Assembly: GCF_040654855.1 (NCBI RefSeq)
Contig: NZ_JBFAIU010000350.1
Span: 1 to 7,867 of the forward strand
Length of the DNA: 7,867 nt
DNA from: Asanoa sp040654855
Lineage (GTDB): Bacteria; Actinomycetota; Actinomycetes; Mycobacteriales; Micromonosporaceae
Reading direction: 5' to 3'
Shown: positions 6,472-7,867 of the stretch, in pieces
Position numbering within the stretch: position 1 is the first letter of the stretch
How the letters are laid out: every line of letters begins with the position of its first letter
Notes under the pieces: model-generated
Told to the model about the DNA's origin: nothing
What the model saw: only the letters and a program-made list of their open reading frames with translations
Databases searched by the model: none
Position numbers and translations under genes: made by a program

Positions 6472-6513
6472 CCCCACGTCCGATTTCCGGAACTCTTTTG
6501 GATTGACGTGGGG
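6472..6513. repeat. 9-bp perfect inverted repeat before GH10
   Basis: CCCCACGTC (6472-6480) and GACGTGGGG (6505-6513) are perfect inverted copies with a 24-nt centre. The centre contains the TTCCGGAA dyad, and the right arm overlaps the candidate -35 TTGACG. In RNA read through from GH43 this would fold into a hairpin. There is no following U-run, so a classic intrinsic terminator is not supported. It could instead be a second protein-binding dyad or an attenuator. Confidence 0.6.
6482..6495. promoter_or_regulatory. Candidate LacI operator O2 (GATTTCCGGAACTC)
   Basis: This 14-bp dyad has six of seven pairs symmetric around a central CG. Its TTCCGGAA core is identical to that in the GH43 leader. 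It sits immediately upstream of the candidate GH10 -35. The 10-mer CGATTTCCGG starting at 6481 also occurs exactly at 4671-4680 in the lacI/GH43 region. Confidence 0.55.
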
Positions 6514-6532
6514 CGATCTCGGCCGTTACGTT
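6503..6532 (+). promoter_or_regulatory. Candidate GH10 promoter (-35 TTGACG, -10 TACGTT)
   Basis: TTGACG (6503-6508), an 18-nt spacer and TACGTT (6527-6532) fit an actinobacterial housekeeping-type promoter. It would start RNA near 6539, leaving a leader of about 78 nt. CCGTTACGTTTCGG (6523-6536), an imperfect dyad of 10 of 14 positions centred on CG, covers the -10. Confidence 0.55.
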
Positions 6533-6538
6533 TCGGCA

Positions 6539-6552
6539 AAGTTACGGAACTC
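6539..6552. promoter_or_regulatory. Candidate operator O3 over the GH10 start point
   Basis: AAGTTACGGAACTC contains the dyad AGTTnCGnAACT (10 of 12 positions) and matches O2 at 11 of 14 bases, including the 8-mer CGGAACTC. It also begins the second of two GTTACG copies (6525 and 6541), spaced 16 bp apart. It overlaps the predicted transcription start, a usual repressor position. Confidence 0.4.
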
Positions 6553-6616
6553 GATCCGCAACTATCGGCGTCGCTCGCGATCGGAACCTCCACCGATCAC
6601 TCCGAGAGGAGCGCAC

Positions 6617-7834
6617 ATGCAGCTGAAACGATGGCTCACCGTCGGCGCGGTCGTGCTCGTGGCCGGCGGCGTGGCGGGCGCGGCACCCGCCACCGCGAGC
6701 CACCCGGTCGACCCCTCCCAGCAGACGCTGCGCCAGCTGGGCGCGCGGCACGACCTTTACATCGGCACCGCGGTCGACATGGCCGCCCTCGCCGACACCG
6801 CCGACCCGCAGTACCGGGAGATCGTGTCCCGGGAGTTCTCCACGGTCACCGCGGAGAACGTGATGAAGTGGGAGACGCTCGAACCCACCCGCGGCACCTA
6901 CAACTTCGGCCCGGCCGACGAGCTGATCGCGTTCGCGAAGCGCAACAACCAGAAGGTCCGCGGCCACGTGCTGGTCTGGCAGAACCAGCTCCCGTCCTGG
7001 CTCACGACCGGTGTCGACAACGGCACGATCAGCACGGACGAGCTGCGGGACATCCTGCGCAACCACATCACCACCGTGGTCAAGCACTTCAAGGGCAGGA
7101 TCTGGCAGTGGGACGTGGTCAACGAGGCCGTCAGCGACCCGTGGGACAGCCCGCCCACGCTGCACTACAAGGGCTTCTGGGCCCAGCACCTCGGTGACGG
7201 CTACGTCGCCGACGCGTTCCGCTGGGCGCGCGCCGCCGACCCCAAGGCCCTGCTCTTCTACAACGACTACAACATCGAGGCGTTCGGCTCGGGCGACCCC
7301 GCCAACGACAAGACGCAGTTCGTGTACGACATGGCCAAGGGGCTCCTGCGTGCCGGCGTGCCGATCGACGGCATCGGCAGCCAGGGCCACCTCGGCACGC
7401 AGTACGGCAACTACGACACCCTCCAGGTGGCGGCGGCGCTGAAGAAGTTCTCCGGGCTGGGCCTCGCGACGGCCTTCACCGAGGTCGACGTCCGCAGCCA
7501 GCTGACACCGGGAGTGCAGGCGGGCGACAGCAACGAGATCAACCCCCGCCTGCAGGCGTCGGCGGCCAACTACAGCGTGCTGCTGCAGGCGTGCCTCGCC
7601 GACCGCCACTGCCTCTCGTTCACCGTCTGGGGCTTCACCGACAAGCACTCCTGGGTGCCCGGCTGGTTCAGCGACCCGCCGGAGGGCATGGCCACCATCA
7701 TGGACGAGAACTACCAGCCCAAGCGGGCGTACAACGAGATGAAGGCGGACCTCATCTACAGTGGACCGCCCTACGTGCTGCCGCGCGTGCCGGCGAGCCG
7801 TAGATGCCGAACCGGCTGTAGCCCACGGCCTTGA
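6617..7834 (+). CDS. Secreted GH10 endo-1,4-beta-xylanase
   Basis: This 405-residue glycoside hydrolase family 10 enzyme would cut internal bonds of xylan outside the cell. The N-terminus has a Sec-type signal peptide: MQLKRW, a hydrophobic stretch to about residue 22, and probable cleavage after APATA (about 28). The catalytic TIM barrel follows: TAENVMKWETLEP, RGHVLVWQNQLPSWL, the acid/base Glu170 in WDVVNEAVSD, FYNDYNIEA, GIGSQGHLG, and the nucleophile Glu289 in TAFTEVDVRS. Trp338 and Trp346 in FTVWGFTDKHSWVPG line the active site as in the family. Cys326 and Cys332 may form a disulfide. No carbohydrate-binding module is present. GAGAGGAG ends 5 nt before ATG 6617 and fixes the start. The normal domain ends near SGPPYVLPR (382-390); the last 10-15 residues are Arg/Cys-rich, have poor third-position bias, and overlap a minus-strand coding signal. 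Confidence 0.96.
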   Translation: MQLKRWLTVGAVVLVAGGVAGAAPATASHPVDPSQQTLRQLGARHDLYIGTAVDMAALADTADPQYREIVSREFSTVTAENVMKWETLEPTRGTYNFGPADELIAFAKRNNQKVRGHVLVWQNQLPSWLTTGVDNGTISTDELRDILRNHITTVVKHFKGRIWQWDVVNEAVSDPWDSPPTLHYKGFWAQHLGDGYVADAFRWARAADPKALLFYNDYNIEAFGSGDPANDKTQFVYDMAKGLLRAGVPIDGIGSQGHLGTQYGNYDTLQVAAALKKFSGLGLATAFTEVDVRSQLTPGVQAGDSNEINPRLQASAANYSVLLQACLADRHCLSFTVWGFTDKHSWVPGWFSDPPEGMATIMDENYQPKRAYNEMKADLIYSGPPYVLPRVPASRRCRTGCSPRP

Positions 7835-7867
7835 ACCCGCTGCCGGCGTGCCAGAGCTGGATGATCC
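7752..7867 (-). CDS. C-terminal piece of an unidentified convergent gene
   Basis: From the right edge the minus strand reads IIQLWHAGSGFKAVGYSRFG, then IYGSPA, and ends at TGA 7754-7752 after a further weakly coding stretch. Third positions are strongly G/C from 7865 to about 7795, where the plus-strand xylanase frame loses its own bias, so this looks like real coding sequence. Only 37 residues are visible and I do not recognise the family. It would overlap the xylanase 3' end by about 80 nt, tail to tail. Confidence 0.4.
   Translation of the reverse strand, partial: IIQLWHAGSGFKAVGYSRFGIYGSPARAAARRAVHCR

Noticed and set aside
5082..6506. Other-frame open frames across GH43 on both strands
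   Set aside because: They are Arg/Pro/Ala-rich shadows without motifs. The GH43 frame carries all catalytic residues at family spacing.

Overview
The window is very GC-rich DNA with strong G/C third-position bias, GTG starts, tightly overlapping genes and actinobacterial protein families. It most likely comes from a high-GC actinomycete. Micromonosporaceae or Pseudonocardiales seem plausible, but the sequence does not fix the family. No tRNA, rRNA, CRISPR array or insertion sequence was seen.

Layout. (1) Positions 1-945 look eroded. A SIMPL-domain (DUF541) gene runs off the left edge on the minus strand. Just upstream of it lie pieces of an unidentified minus-strand gene whose coding signal changes frame twice. 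Next to that is a plus-strand TetR-family remnant with no start codon and most of its ligand domain missing. (2) Positions 947-3533 hold a minus-strand run of three coupled genes: an intradiol ring-cleavage dioxygenase, a spermidine-synthase-like SAM-fold protein and an AlkZ-type (HTH_42) DNA glycosylase-like protein. Each gene overlaps the next by 1-4 nt. (3) Positions 3564-4616 encode a LacI-family repressor on the minus strand, only 30 nt upstream of the dioxygenase. (4) Positions 4831-7834, divergent from lacI, hold a xylan-degradation pair: a cytoplasmic GH43 beta-xylosidase and a secreted GH10 endo-xylanase, each with its own promoter region. (5) The right edge holds a short piece of a convergent minus-strand gene that overlaps the xylanase 3' end.

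How it works together. GH10 carries a signal peptide and would cut xylan outside the cell. The resulting xylo-oligosaccharides would be imported by a transporter not in this window. GH43, which has no signal peptide, would release xylose inside. The LacI-type protein is the obvious candidate regulator. Both glycosidase upstream regions contain the palindrome TTCCGGAA inside a 14-bp imperfect dyad, and they share a promoter-like layout (-35-like hexamer, 18-nt spacer, TAnnnT) with the common string GCCGTTAC. This predicted two-promoter xylan regulon is the best-supported new regulatory hypothesis. The three-gene dioxygenase/SAM-fold/glycosylase unit is the most unusual gene combination. I found no convincing evidence of a wholly new multi-gene system.
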